NCBI RefSeq assembly: GCF_025452195.1 | Contig: NZ_CP104973.1 | Location: forward strand, 2,587,001 to 2,651,000 | Length of the DNA stretch: 64,000 nucleotides | Direction: 5' to 3' | Source of the DNA: Phyllobacterium zundukense | GTDB lineage: Bacteria; Pseudomonadota; Alphaproteobacteria; Rhizobiales; Rhizobiaceae | In this document: one piece after another, positions 44,362 through 54,730 of the stretch | Position numbering within the stretch: position 1 is the first letter of the stretch | Layout of the letters: each line of letters starts with the position of its first letter | Program-made: the position numbers and the translations under genes | Notes under the pieces: model-generated | What the model saw: only the letters and a program-made list of their open reading frames with translations | The model's database searches: none | Told to the model about the DNA's origin: nothing

Positions 44362-47300
44362 TTACTTCAGGCGGTTGCTCGCGTGCGCCAGCATCGTATA
44401 GACCTTGCCCGTGTCGGACGTCAGGTAGTTCTGGGCCATGACATTGTCGCGGTCATTGCGCGAAACGTCTTCGAGCAGGCGTTCGAAGTCATCCATGTAA
44501 CGATCGACGGCGCGTTTGAATTCGCTGTCGCCCTGATACTTGCGCTTGATCTCGTCAAATGTCTGCTGACCCTTGAGCGTGTAGAGACGGCGGGTGAACA
44601 CGTTGCGTTCGCCAGCGCGATAACGCTGCCAGAGTTCGACCGAAGCCTCATGGTCGATCGCGCGAGTGATATCGATCGACAGGGAGTTCAGCGATTCAAC
44701 GACCTGGCCAGGCGAGCGTCCGCCAGTCTCCGGTGCCTTCGCCTTTGGTTCGGCCTGGGTCTCGTCGCTCGATGCGCGGCGCAAGAGATCCGAAACCCAG
44801 CCATTGCCGGCAGGCCGTGCAGCTGGAGCCGCGTTGCCACGAACATCGAGGCTGCCACGTATTGCAGGTGCTTGTGCCGGCGTAGAAGCCGGTGCAGCTG
44901 CCCGTGTGGTGGGCGCCGGTTCGGTGCGCTGCGGCTGCGCTGCGACGGCCGATGTCCGGGTCGGCGTTGCCGCGCGTACCGCACGGGCTTCACCAACATC
45001 GGTCAAGCGGCCGGATTTCTGAACGATTTCCGCAAGTTCCTTCAAAGCGTTGATCTGCTCGGATACCGCCTTGCGCATCTGCGCAGTCGACTGCTTGGCT
45101 TCTTCCGGCATGTCCATGACGCCGCGCTGCAGCTCGGAACGGGTTTCCTCCAGCTCCGCGCGGATGGCAGCAGAAGAGCGGCGGATTTCGTCCGTGGCAT
45201 TGGCGAATTTCTGCGATGCCTGCTCGACGACTTCCGAGATCGAGGTGCGGATCTGTTCGGTCGTCTGTGTTGCCCGGCCTTCGGCACGGTCAAATGCCGA
45301 GGAAACCAGCGATTCGAACGAACGCATGGTCTTTTCGACACTTTCCGACTTCGCGATCAAGCCGGCGGCAAGCTTCTGCAGGGCCTCCTGACGCTCGTCG
45401 AAGGTCGATGCGAGGTTTGATTGCGACGCGTTGATGAGTTCGGAAGCCTTGTCGAGCATGCTGCCATGTTCTTCAAAGCTTTTCGCGATGGCGGAAATAT
45501 CCGTCAGTGTCGAGTTCGAAAGTTGCGAGAGCTTGCCGAGATTGCCATCGATGAGACGGGTCGACGTCTGGAACGATTCCGCGGCTTTCGTCGCGTTTTC
45601 GGCAAAGGTCGTCGTCGTGTCGAGCAGACGCCCGTCGATATCGCCAAGGTTCTTGGTCGCCATATCGATCAGCTCGCCGAGCTTCGCATTGGAAGCCGAG
45701 AGGCGATCGATCAGATTGCTGACATCGTCGGTGAGGCCGGCCTTCGCCGCCTGAACGGCAGTAATGGTCTCTGCCGTACGGCTGGCGATGGCATTGATCA
45801 GGGCGGCGTTCTCGACACGCAGGCGTTCCGTTGCTGCCGTTGTTGCCTCCACCAGCTGCGAGGCCAATGTACGGCCATTGTCGGCAAGGCTATCCACCAG
45901 CGGCTGCGCCGTATTGTCGAGAATGCCGATAATCTCCTGCGAGCGGGCGGCGAGAACCTCGTTGAGCTCACGCGTGCTTTCCGCAAGCTTCGATGCGGTC
46001 GAATCCGTTGCAGCGGAGAAACGCGCTTCGAGTGCTTCCAGGTTGGCAGCCGCTTCGCGAGCCCGTTCGCCGAGACGCTTTTCGGTTTCCGCAAGGCTTT
46101 CGTTCATGCGCAGGCTGAATGCCTCGCCATGGCCGTCGAGCGCTTCGCCGGCCTTCTGTGCCTCGCCGGTGAGCGAAGAAGCGGCTTCGGTGATCTTGTC
46201 ACGCAGGCTGCGTGCCACGACTGTCGCGCTCTGTTCCAGCGACTTGCGTACATTGTCGACGCCCATCTCCAGAGCTTTTTGCATGGTCGTTGTGCGCTCG
46301 TCGATGGTTCCGCCATGGTTTTCGAAGGCCTTGGCCAGCACTTCCGCGCTGTCCTGCAGGATCGCTTGAAGTGCAACGGTACGGTCGCTGATGGCGCTCG
46401 CCTGGTTGTCCAATGTCTTGCCGATGGCAGCGTTGCCCTGTTCCATGGCGGTGCGGATGCCAGCAATACGGTCATCGAGCAGTCCGGCATGTTCGTTCAA
46501 CGTATCGCCGATGCGGGTATCACTGTCAGCAAGCGCAACACGGATTGCAGCAGCCCGCTCCTCAAGGGCACCGATATGCGACGCCAATGTATCACCGAAC
46601 TGGTTGTTGCCGTTGTCGAGCGCGGCGCGAATACTTGCGGCACGTTCCTCGATATCACTGGCATGCTGGCCGAGTGTGTTCGCGATCTGACTATTGCTGT
46701 TATCCAGAACGGAACGGATACCTGACGTGCGCTCCTCGATATCGTTTGCATGCTGGGCAAGTGTCTCGCCGATACGTGCATGGGTGTTTTCGAGCGCCGA
46801 CTGGATGCCGGCGGTGCGTTCGTCGAGCGAGCTCGCATGCGAGGCGAGGGTCTGGCCAATCCGCTGATCGCTGTTGCTCAGCGCCTGCTCGATGCCTGCG
46901 GTACGATCCTCGATGGCGCTTGCATGGGAAGCCAGCACATCGCTGATGCGCGCATCGCTGCTGGTAAGTGCCGATTCAATGCGGTTCGTTCTGTCATCGA
47001 CCGAGTCGATGAAGCCACCCAGCGTTTCATCGATGCGGGTGCCGCTTGCGAGCAATGTCGACTGGATTTCCGCGTTGCGGGAGTCGATAGCCTGCGTATG
47101 CGCCGCCAATGTCTCGGATAGCTTGCCGTCACTGCTCGACAGAGCCAGCTGGATTTCCTGGTTGCGCTCGTCGAGGCTCTTGGCATGGTGATCGAGAGTC
47201 TGCGCAATTTTAGCGTGCGTGTCGACGAATGCCGCGCGCATGCCGGATGTCCGGTCTTCGAAGATCTTGGCATGGGCATCGAGCGTCTGGCCGATCCGGG

Positions 47301-49335
47301 AATCGTTGGCCTGAATTGCCGCTTCGATAGTGGAACTGCGCAGATCGATCGTGCGCGCATGCTCGTCCAGCGTTTCGCGGATCTTCGCATCCGTATCGGA
47401 GAATGCGGCGTGCATGCCCGATGTACGGTCTTCGATCGCCTTGGCGTGCTGCTCAAGCGTTGCGCCGATGCGTGCGTCATTGTCATCGAGCGCAGTGCGC
47501 AGGCCGGCAGACTGGCTTTCGAGCGCTGAGCCATGGCCTTCGATGATCTGGCCAATGGCGGCGGTGCTGCTCTCGAGGATTGTCTTGAGGTTCGACGTAT
47601 GATCGCCGATCTGGCCAGCCTGCACACGAATAACGTCGGCCGCGCGGTCTGTCTCAGCAGACAGCGTCGCGGCAAGTGCCTCGCGGCTTTCGACCAGTTT
47701 GTCGGCAAAGGCAGCCGCATTGGTGGACAGGAGGCTGCCGACAGAGTCGGACAGGCTCGACAGGTCATTGCCGATCTTTGCCTTGGTTTCATCGACGATG
47801 CCGTCGATCGAAGCGCGGCCATCGGTGAAGGTCTTGGCGATATCGCGGGTACGCTCGATCAGCTGTTCGTTGATCTGGCGGGCGCGGGCTTCCAGCGCCG
47901 AATTGAGGCGTTCGGTGCTTGTATCCAGCGACTGCGCACGGGTTTCGAATTCGGCGAGCAGTGAGCGGCCACGTTCGTTGATCGTCGTGTCGAGACCGGC
48001 GAGGCGCGTATCGAATTCGCCGACAAGCGTCTGTGTGGCATTGCCAAGCAGCGACAGCATGCTGTTGGTGCGGCCGTCCAGCGTATCGGCAAGTTTCATC
48101 GTTACGGCATCGGTCTGCTCGGACAGGGCAGCAATGCGCATTTCCAGAAGGTTTGCAAAGGCTTCGCCGGAAGTGCTGATCTTGTGTGAAATGTCGTCGG
48201 AACGCGAGACGATCGATTCGGAAATCGTCTGTCCGCTCTGGGTAAGGCGGTCGATAAGCGTCTCACCGGACTGGCTGATCGACATGGTCAGGTTGGTGGA
48301 GGCATTGGCGAGATTATCGCGCAATGAATCGCCCGCCTGCGAGAGCTCATCCTTCAATTGCTCATGCGCGCTTGAAATCGACGCACGGACGCGTTCGGCA
48401 TGGCCGATCACGGATTCACGTTCGCCGCCGAGACGGTCGACGAGTGTGCGGATGCGATATTCATTGTCCGTATAGACGCGTTCGAGCTGGTTGACCTCGG
48501 TCTGCACGAGTGTTTCAAGCTCGACGGCACGGGCGAGGGTCCGTTCGACACCTTCACTCATGGCCGCGACTTCGCGGCGTACGGCCTGACCAAGCGAGGC
48601 TACGCGGTCCGAAGACATCATTTCGGGTTCTGACAGGCGCATCGCCGCTTCAGCCATCGAGCGAGCCGCATATTGCATTTCCTGGGCGCGCCGGATCATG
48701 ACTGCAAACGCCCAGAACAGCATGATTGGAACGACAATGGCAACGAGCATCGCAATTGCGTGCGGTGCCGCGGCAAAATCCGCGAAGGAACGAATTGACC
48801 GGAGCTCGGCGCCGTAAAGCGCGTTGCCGAGAGCGAGCACGGCCGCCGCCCAAAGGACACTGACGATGACTGTTAGCAAACCGTAGGATTTTGGCGCAGG
48901 GACGGTGTTGGCCGTGCGCGACACGGTCGCCGTCTGCAACAGGTCGTCATTTGCCGGCTTGAAAGTCTGTGCGGGCACGGCCGGCGCTTTTGGCGGCGCG
49001 GGCGGTGCGGCCGGGATAGGGTTGGCAGCCTTGATCTGCGGCTTTGGGGCGGGCAGAGGAATCGGTGGCTCAATGGAAACAGGCGCTTTGATTTCTGGCG
49101 TTTTCACAGCTTCCGGCGCGGCTGGCGAGTCATGTTTTTCCGCTGCCAGTTCCTGGGCTGCTTGCGATATCTGCGCTTCCAGATCAGTGAAGGACAAGAG
49201 TTCGTCATCGATAGGTGACAAATCCATATCCATCCCAAGCGTGGACTCATCGAAATCGATTTCGAGAGCCTTTTCAAGAGCTTGGCCGAGTTCGTCGTCG
49301 GCCTTCACTGCTTTGCTTTTCGGGGCTGTGGCCAT
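44362..49335 (-). CDS. Giant membrane-anchored coiled-coil protein, growth-pole-ring (GPR/RgsE)-like
   Basis: A 1657-residue protein. Acidic and Pro-rich N terminus (1-150); two membrane helices at about 151-174 and 191-214; then over 1200 residues of helical coiled coil; at the end a conserved helical domain (SIDITRAIDHEASVELWQR to HASNRLK) after an Ala/Pro-rich linker. Residues 602-1036 are 15 tandem 29-residue repeats. Size, two anchoring helices and coiled-coil repeats match the Rhizobiales growth-pole-ring family (GPR of Agrobacterium, RgsE of Sinorhizobium), which organises polar growth. Alternatives are other large polar proteins. Start ATG 49335 follows GAGGAAAAC; the frame is open further but has no site. 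Divergent from the Hpt gene. Confidence 0.85.
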   Translation of the reverse strand: MATAPKSKAVKADDELGQALEKALEIDFDESTLGMDMDLSPIDDELLSFTDLEAQISQAAQELAAEKHDSPAAPEAVKTPEIKAPVSIEPPIPLPAPKPQIKAANPIPAAPPAPPKAPAVPAQTFKPANDDLLQTATVSRTANTVPAPKSYGLLTVIVSVLWAAAVLALGNALYGAELRSIRSFADFAAAPHAIAMLVAIVVPIMLFWAFAVMIRRAQEMQYAARSMAEAAMRLSEPEMMSSDRVASLGQAVRREVAAMSEGVERTLARAVELETLVQTEVNQLERVYTDNEYRIRTLVDRLGGERESVIGHAERVRASISSAHEQLKDELSQAGDSLRDNLANASTNLTMSISQSGETLIDRLTQSGQTISESIVSRSDDISHKISTSGEAFANLLEMRIAALSEQTDAVTMKLADTLDGRTNSMLSLLGNATQTLVGEFDTRLAGLDTTINERGRSLLAEFETRAQSLDTSTERLNSALEARARQINEQLIERTRDIAKTFTDGRASIDGIVDETKAKIGNDLSSLSDSVGSLLSTNAAAFADKLVESREALAATLSAETDRAADVIRVQAGQIGDHTSNLKTILESSTAAIGQIIEGHGSALESQSAGLRTALDDNDARIGATLEQHAKAIEDRTSGMHAAFSDTDAKIRETLDEHARTIDLRSSTIEAAIQANDSRIGQTLDAHAKIFEDRTSGMRAAFVDTHAKIAQTLDHHAKSLDERNQEIQLALSSSDGKLSETLAAHTQAIDSRNAEIQSTLLASGTRIDETLGGFIDSVDDRTNRIESALTSSDARISDVLASHASAIEDRTAGIEQALSNSDQRIGQTLASHASSLDERTAGIQSALENTHARIGETLAQHANDIEERTSGIRSVLDNSNSQIANTLGQHASDIEERAASIRAALDNGNNQFGDTLASHIGALEERAAAIRVALADSDTRIGDTLNEHAGLLDDRIAGIRTAMEQGNAAIGKTLDNQASAISDRTVALQAILQDSAEVLAKAFENHGGTIDERTTTMQKALEMGVDNVRKSLEQSATVVARSLRDKITEAASSLTGEAQKAGEALDGHGEAFSLRMNESLAETEKRLGERAREAAANLEALEARFSAATDSTASKLAESTRELNEVLAARSQEIIGILDNTAQPLVDSLADNGRTLASQLVEATTAATERLRVENAALINAIASRTAETITAVQAAKAGLTDDVSNLIDRLSASNAKLGELIDMATKNLGDIDGRLLDTTTTFAENATKAAESFQTSTRLIDGNLGKLSQLSNSTLTDISAIAKSFEEHGSMLDKASELINASQSNLASTFDERQEALQKLAAGLIAKSESVEKTMRSFESLVSSAFDRAEGRATQTTEQIRTSISEVVEQASQKFANATDEIRRSSAAIRAELEETRSELQRGVMDMPEEAKQSTAQMRKAVSEQINALKELAEIVQKSGRLTDVGEARAVRAATPTRTSAVAAQPQRTEPAPTTRAAAPASTPAQAPAIRGSLDVRGNAAPAARPAGNGWVSDLLRRASSDETQAEPKAKAPETGGRSPGQVVESLNSLSIDITRAIDHEASVELWQRYRAGERNVFTRRLYTLKGQQTFDEIKRKYQGDSEFKRAVDRYMDDFERLLEDVSRNDRDNVMAQNYLTSDTGKVYTMLAHASNRLK
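46228..47532 (-). repeat. Fifteen tandem 87-base repeats coding 29-residue coiled-coil units
   Basis: Inside the giant coiled-coil gene, 1305 bases divide exactly into 15 units of 87 bases (29 codons) without any insertion or deletion. The protein pattern is roughly A-x-x-I-E-D-R-x-x-x-I-x-x-A-L, six variable residues, I-G-x-T-L-x-x-H. Units differ at many bases, so this is an old duplication kept in phase by selection, not a recent satellite. Two more weakly matching units can be traced just upstream (residues 544-601). Confidence 0.9.
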
Positions 49336-49639
49336 GTTTTCCTCACAAATATTGGGCAGTGACCACATGTGAAGCCCCCGCACCATACTCTTTACGCCGC
49401 TACTGTATCGTACTGGCACATGGATTGGAAAGAAACAATGGATTCGGGAAATGCTTAAAAGTTTAAACACAAGGTTAATTTTTTGAGGTCGCAGGAAATT
49501 TCACTTGGAAGTCAAAATTTACCTTTTGTTCACCATAACCGGCCATTTCCCCGCAGAGCTTGCCACGTTTTAACCTTGAATCAGAGGCATTTGAGTAAAC
49601 TTGTTAGTTCAATTGTAAAGCGTTCAGGGAGAGTACCCA
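49336..49639. other. Divergent promoter region between the giant coiled-coil gene and the Hpt gene
   Basis: About 300 bases, AT-rich for the window, with both genes starting from it in opposite directions. Three TTAA tetramers near 49458-49481 include one pair eight bases apart; CtrA sites need seven, so this is a near miss. No gene seen. Confidence 0.35.
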
Positions 49640-50008
49640 ATGGCACAACAAGCATCGATGGCCTTTGCATCGCCGGGAGGTGAAAAGTCGAAGCCATCGC
49701 GCAAGCGGCCAATCGATCTCGTCCATTTGACACGCGAGACGTTCGGCAACCGGGCCCTCGAAACCGAAATCCTCAACCTGTTTTCCCGCCAGACATGCGG
49801 CATCGTCGTTCGGTTGGCGCACGCCAACCCGGATGAACGGGTTCGTCTCGCCAAATCGTTGAAAGGTTCGGCCCGAGCGGTTGGAGCGTTCCGCGTCGCC
49901 GAAATGGCCGAAGCCATCGAACAGGCCCCAAGCGATACGAAGAAAATCAACGACATGGGACCGGTCATCGATGATGTCCGCGATTATATAGCCGCGATCA
50001 CGCGCTAG
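49640..50008 (+). CDS. Hpt-like protein lacking the phospho-accepting histidine
   Basis: A 122-residue, mainly helical protein that matches the Rhizobiales Hpt group in length and in the segment LAKSLKGSARAVGAFRVAEMAE, where typical members read AHxLKGSA-x-A-V-GA. The codon at the histidine position is AAA (lysine), so the protein should not accept phosphate. N-terminal basic tail and DYIAAITR end are also group-typical. A role as an inhibitory or scaffolding pseudo-Hpt is inference. ATG 49640 has GGGAGAG upstream. It is divergent from the polar giant protein and upstream of the ferredoxin. Confidence 0.8.
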   Translation: MAQQASMAFASPGGEKSKPSRKRPIDLVHLTRETFGNRALETEILNLFSRQTCGIVVRLAHANPDERVRLAKSLKGSARAVGAFRVAEMAEAIEQAPSDTKKINDMGPVIDDVRDYIAAITR

Positions 50009-50147
50009 CATCAAAGTCGGTTGAACGACTTATCGTCCGCCGGCATTGATGCAGCGGATCGATAGCGGCTGCGTCAGGGAGTACAATTGACTTGCCCGCC
50101 AAAATCCCTATGTGAGCGGTAACTTTCCTGCTTTGGGGCGAATTTTT

Positions 50148-50468
50148 ATGGCAAAGATCACTTTTGTCACTCATGACGGCGCGCGTATTGAAACGAACGC
50201 GGAAAACGGTTCGACCGTGATGGAAAATGCCATCCGCAATGCCGTGCCGGGCATCGATGCGGAGTGCGGCGGCGCCTGCGCCTGCGCCACGTGCCATGTG
50301 TATGTGGATGAAGAGTGGACCTCCACGACTGGCGAGCCCGAAGCGATGGAAGAGGATATGCTGGATTTCGCCTATGATGTACGGCCGAACTCACGTCTGT
50401 CATGTCAGATACGTGTTTCCGACGATCTGGATGGTCTCGTCGTACAAGTTCCGGAACGTCAGGCGTAA
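50148..50468 (+). CDS. 2Fe-2S ferredoxin, adrenodoxin type
   Basis: A 106-residue ferredoxin. The cluster ligands appear as [15 protein letters not shown] (three Cys of the C-x5-C-x2-C motif) and [14 protein letters not shown] with the fourth Cys. [23 protein letters not shown] is the typical helix for recognition by reductases in this adrenodoxin/putidaredoxin-like family, which includes the Isc ferredoxin. It is followed, after inverted repeat A2, by a ferredoxin-NADP reductase-like gene, its probable partner. Confidence 0.92.
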   Translation: MAKITFVTHDGARIETNAENGSTVMENAIRNAVPGIDAECGGACACATCHVYVDEEWTSTTGEPEAMEEDMLDFAYDVRPNSRLSCQIRVSDDLDGLVVQVPERQA

Positions 50469-50476
50469 GTTTTATT

Positions 50477-51785
<1,309 letters not shown>

Positions 51786-51791
51786 CGCCTA

Positions 51792-52409
51792 TCAAGGGCT
51801 TTTTGCGAATTCGCGCTGGAGCCGGAAGACGAGAAGCCGTTCAAAGCGACTGTCAAAGTTGACGGCTTCGACGCGATCGAACTGGATTTGCGCAAGGTCG
51901 TGCTTGCGCATCAATTTTGTGGTCAGTTCATCGATGTCAGCCTTCATCGCGGTGCAATCGCTGCGCCATGGCAGCGCCTTGATCGCCCGCTCCATATCGC
52001 CTGCTGCCGTGCGCGCGATGACGATGTGACTCTCTTCGTGCCGTTTTATGTCAGCAGACAGCGTATCCCAGATCAGGGCAAGATCCGGTTTCGCAGTGCG
52101 GCGCTGTATCCAGCGCGGTAGGAAGACCTGGGCGTGAACGACGACGTTGGCGTCAACAACACGGCAGTTCTTGCCGTTGGAACCGTATTTTATCCTGTTG
52201 GTGAAGCGCATCTTGGTCATGCCGGGATGACGCTGGCCCGTCTTTAGCAAAATAGGACCGCGGCGGTACAATTCGCGATCGAGATCGGCGGCCGTACGGC
52301 CATTCAGCGCGAAATATTCATATTTGCGCAGGACCGTCGCCGCGTTGGCGGCGGGTACGGTCATCAAAAGCGCCATACCGAGAGAGGCAGCTCTGGCAAA
52401 AATATGCAT
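51792..52409 (-). CDS. DUF922 family protein, secreted, zinc-peptidase-like
   Basis: A 205-residue protein with signal peptide (MHIFARAASLGMALLMTV, then PAANA) and a domain of DUF922. The signature is HEESHIVIARTA, resembling the HExxH zinc-binding motif of metallopeptidases, preceded by LIWDTLSADIKRHEESH. Family members are annotated only by this domain and have no known activity. It converges with the FNR gene, seven bases apart, and lies divergent from folP. Confidence 0.82.
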   Translation of the reverse strand: MHIFARAASLGMALLMTVPAANAATVLRKYEYFALNGRTAADLDRELYRRGPILLKTGQRHPGMTKMRFTNRIKYGSNGKNCRVVDANVVVHAQVFLPRWIQRRTAKPDLALIWDTLSADIKRHEESHIVIARTAAGDMERAIKALPWRSDCTAMKADIDELTTKLMRKHDLAQIQFDRVEAVNFDSRFERLLVFRLQREFAKSP

Positions 52410-52540
52410 CTGGTATTTTCCTTTTCAGCCAACTCTGTCCGATCCTGACACTATCGTCAAAAACATTGCGGATGAATTGACGTTACCCGCGTTCTGATCA
52501 AAAACAGGATAAGAATTTTTGAGGTTCAAGGAGCGCGCCG

Positions 52541-53380
52541 ATGCAAAGAGAATGGAAACTGGCACATGGCCGGTCTCTGCCGTTGGGGGACCGCGCATTG
52601 ATCATGGGCGTGCTTAACGTCACGCCGGACTCCTTTTCCGATGGCGGTGTGCATTATTCTCTGGATCAGGCTCTGCAAGGTGCACGGGAGATGATCGCGG
52701 AAGGTGCATCGATCATCGATGTGGGCGGCGAATCGACCCGGCCCGGCGCCACGCGTGTCGAACCGGCCGTCGAGCAATCGCGTATACTGCCCGTGATCAA
52801 AGCGCTGGTGAAAGAAACGGATATCATCATCTCCGTCGATACCTATCGCGAAGAGACCGCCCGCCTTGCCGTCGCTGCCGGCGCTCATATCGTCAACGAT
52901 GTCTGGGGTGTGCAGCGGGAGCCTGCCATTGCCGATCTCGCAGTGGAAACCGGAGCAGGGCTTGTCATCATGCATACGGGCCGCGAGCGGGAACGCGACC
53001 CCGATGTCATCGTCGACCAGTTCGCCTTTCTCAACCGTTCGCTGGAAATTGCCAAGGTAGCCGGTGTTTCACGCGACCAGATCGTACTCGATCCAGGTTT
53101 CGGCTTCGCCAAGGACACAGCGGAAAACATTGCGCTGATGGATCGTTTTGTAGAACTCGAGGCGTTCGGTTATCCATTTCTTGTCGGTACCTCGCGCAAG
53201 CGTTTCCTGCGGGCCACTTCGGGTGGTGAGCAACAGGAATGGGATATCGCCACGGCCGCTTCTTCAGCGATATTGCGGATTGCCGGTGCAGACATTTTCC
53301 GGGTGCACAATGTCGCGATGAGCCAAAGCGCGCTGGCGCTGGCAGATGCGGTATTGCAATCGCGCAGATCGAGGCAATGA
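52541..53380 (+). CDS. folP: Dihydropteroate synthase
   Basis: A 279-residue TIM-barrel enzyme joining p-aminobenzoate and the pterin diphosphate; it is the sulfonamide target. Motifs: IMGVLNVTPDSFSDGG (residues 23-38), VGGESTRPGA, DPGFGFAKDTAENI and VGTSRKRFL with R-x-K loop residues. Its TGA overlaps the folK ATG (ATGA), so both are co-translated. No folB lies between, unlike some related operons. Confidence 0.95.
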   Translation: MQREWKLAHGRSLPLGDRALIMGVLNVTPDSFSDGGVHYSLDQALQGAREMIAEGASIIDVGGESTRPGATRVEPAVEQSRILPVIKALVKETDIIISVDTYREETARLAVAAGAHIVNDVWGVQREPAIADLAVETGAGLVIMHTGRERERDPDVIVDQFAFLNRSLEIAKVAGVSRDQIVLDPGFGFAKDTAENIALMDRFVELEAFGYPFLVGTSRKRFLRATSGGEQQEWDIATAASSAILRIAGADIFRVHNVAMSQSALALADAVLQSRRSRQ

Positions 53381-53889
53381 CCGCTTTGAAGCACAAGGCG
53401 TGGCTCGGGCTTGGCGGCAATATCGGCGATCCGGTGGATTCGATGGCCAAGGCATTGCGTGCGCTGAACGGGCGCACTGATACGCGTGCTCTCGGCGTCT
53501 CGCCGGTCTACAAGACGCCGCCATGGGGCAAGACCGATCAGGCATGGTTTCACAATGCCTGCGCCGAAGTCGAGACTTCGCTCGATCCGGAAGCGCTACT
53601 CGCCGCTTGCCTCGATGTGGAATTGCGCCTGAAACGCCAGCGGCTCGAACGCTGGGGACCACGGATCATCGATATCGATGTGCTGGCTTATGAAGGTCTT
53701 GAGGAATTCGAAAGTCCGACGCTCATCTTGCCGCACCCGCGCATGACCGAACGCGCCTTCGTGATGGTGCCGCTCGCCGATATCGCACCGGATCTGGTGA
53801 TCAGCGGCAAGGCCGTCGCGTATTGGGCTGCACTTTGCGACAGAACCGGCGTGGAAACTGCCCGCGATGATTTGGATTGGTGGAAATAG
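53377..53889 (+). CDS. folK: 2-amino-4-hydroxy-6-hydroxymethyldihydropteridine pyrophosphokinase
   Basis: A 170-residue HPPK that makes the pterin diphosphate used by FolP. It has WLGLGGNIGDP near the start, KTPPWGKTDQAWFHNAC, and the signature RWGPRIIDIDVLAY followed by LPHPRMTERAFVMVPLADIAP. The ATG at 53377 overlaps the folP stop. Inverted repeat A3 lies immediately after its stop. Confidence 0.95.
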   Translation: MTALKHKAWLGLGGNIGDPVDSMAKALRALNGRTDTRALGVSPVYKTPPWGKTDQAWFHNACAEVETSLDPEALLAACLDVELRLKRQRLERWGPRIIDIDVLAYEGLEEFESPTLILPHPRMTERAFVMVPLADIAPDLVISGKAVAYWAALCDRTGVETARDDLDWWK

Positions 53890-53903
53890 AATAATATTCG
53901 TTG

Positions 53904-54059
53904 CGTGGTTCGACAAGCTCACCATGAGGGAGGTTTGGGACTGCATGGAGCCAAAAACGGGCGACGGCAATCAGGTCGGCGATGGGAAAAATAGTTGTGA
54001 GGTGAGCGACTATCAATGCAATCAACCCACTTCCCTCATGGTGAGCTTGTCGAACCACG
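53904..54059. repeat. Inverted-repeat element, family A, copy 3
   Basis: A 156-base palindromic element with 28-base perfect outer arms (cgtggttcgacaagctc...), just after folK and before a convergent gene. Inner sequence is unique to this copy. Confidence 0.92.
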
Positions 54060-54086
54060 CACAGCGGCTAGGCCAATTCAGTTGGC

Positions 54087-54623
54087 TTAATTCTTGGCAA
54101 TGCTGCCAACGGCTCTTGTATCAACACGCTTCAACGTCATCCCTACAACCGGGATCAGCGCCTCTTCGAGCCGCACAGAAATAGTGACGTTCATCGTGTT
54201 GTTATCGTTGAATTTGGCCAGCATGGCGCCGTTCAATTGTTTGCGGCTGATGGCGAGCACAACGCGGTTGCCGGAGACATTGCCGCCGGTGATGTCGAGA
54301 CCCTTACCGGCCGAACCATCGAGAAAGCTGCCCTTGTAGCTATTGCCAGCGCGAACGATCGTTGCCTTCATCGGCTGGTTGAAAATGCCGACGCGGCAAC
54401 TGCCGTCCAGCGTCATGCCGGCTTTTTCCGCGGGCGTAGTCCCATCGAGCGTGCAGACGAATTTGGTGCCCTTGTATTTGCCGGCCACGATCTCGCCGGG
54501 ACCGACCCATTGACCTTCCACGGTCTGGAAGAATTCGGTGTCCTTGTCTTTGGCTTGCGCGGGCAACGTCAGAAACGCGCAGGCAAACAGGGACAGGGTA
54601 GCGGCTGCTGCGCTTCTTTTCAT
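54087..54623 (-). CDS. Secreted protein of unknown function
   Basis: A 178-residue protein with a strong signal peptide (MKRSAAAATLSLFACAFLTL, then PAQA) and a mature domain starting DTEFFQTVEGQWVGPGEIVAGKYKGTKFVC and rich in beta-strand segments. Two cysteines (CTLDG, SCRVG) could form a disulfide. No family was recognised; the pattern, with GQW-x-GPGEIVAGKYKGT, suggests a lipocalin-like or barrel fold, but that is a guess. ATG 54623; a TTG two codons upstream is possible. Convergent with folK. Confidence 0.65.
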   Translation of the reverse strand: MKRSAAAATLSLFACAFLTLPAQAKDKDTEFFQTVEGQWVGPGEIVAGKYKGTKFVCTLDGTTPAEKAGMTLDGSCRVGIFNQPMKATIVRAGNSYKGSFLDGSAGKGLDITGGNVSGNRVVLAISRKQLNGAMLAKFNDNNTMNVTISVRLEEALIPVVGMTLKRVDTRAVGSIAKN

Positions 54624-54730
54624 CGACAAGACTCAACACAAATCATTGGAATGGGGTACTAAGGCGATCATCGTCCGGAATGGTTAATGGATGGTTGCCA
54701 TTCAGTGCTTATTGGAAGGAAAAGGAACCT

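Noticed and set aside
44275..46725. Very long plus-strand open frames opposite the giant coiled-coil gene
   Set aside because: They are antisense to strongly repeated codons (rich in G/C third positions) and show no protein family; the minus-strand frame has membrane helices, repeats and conserved ends.
49455..49485. TTAA tetramers upstream of the polar-ring-like gene as a CtrA site
   Set aside because: The closest pair is eight bases apart, not the seven required by the CtrA consensus.
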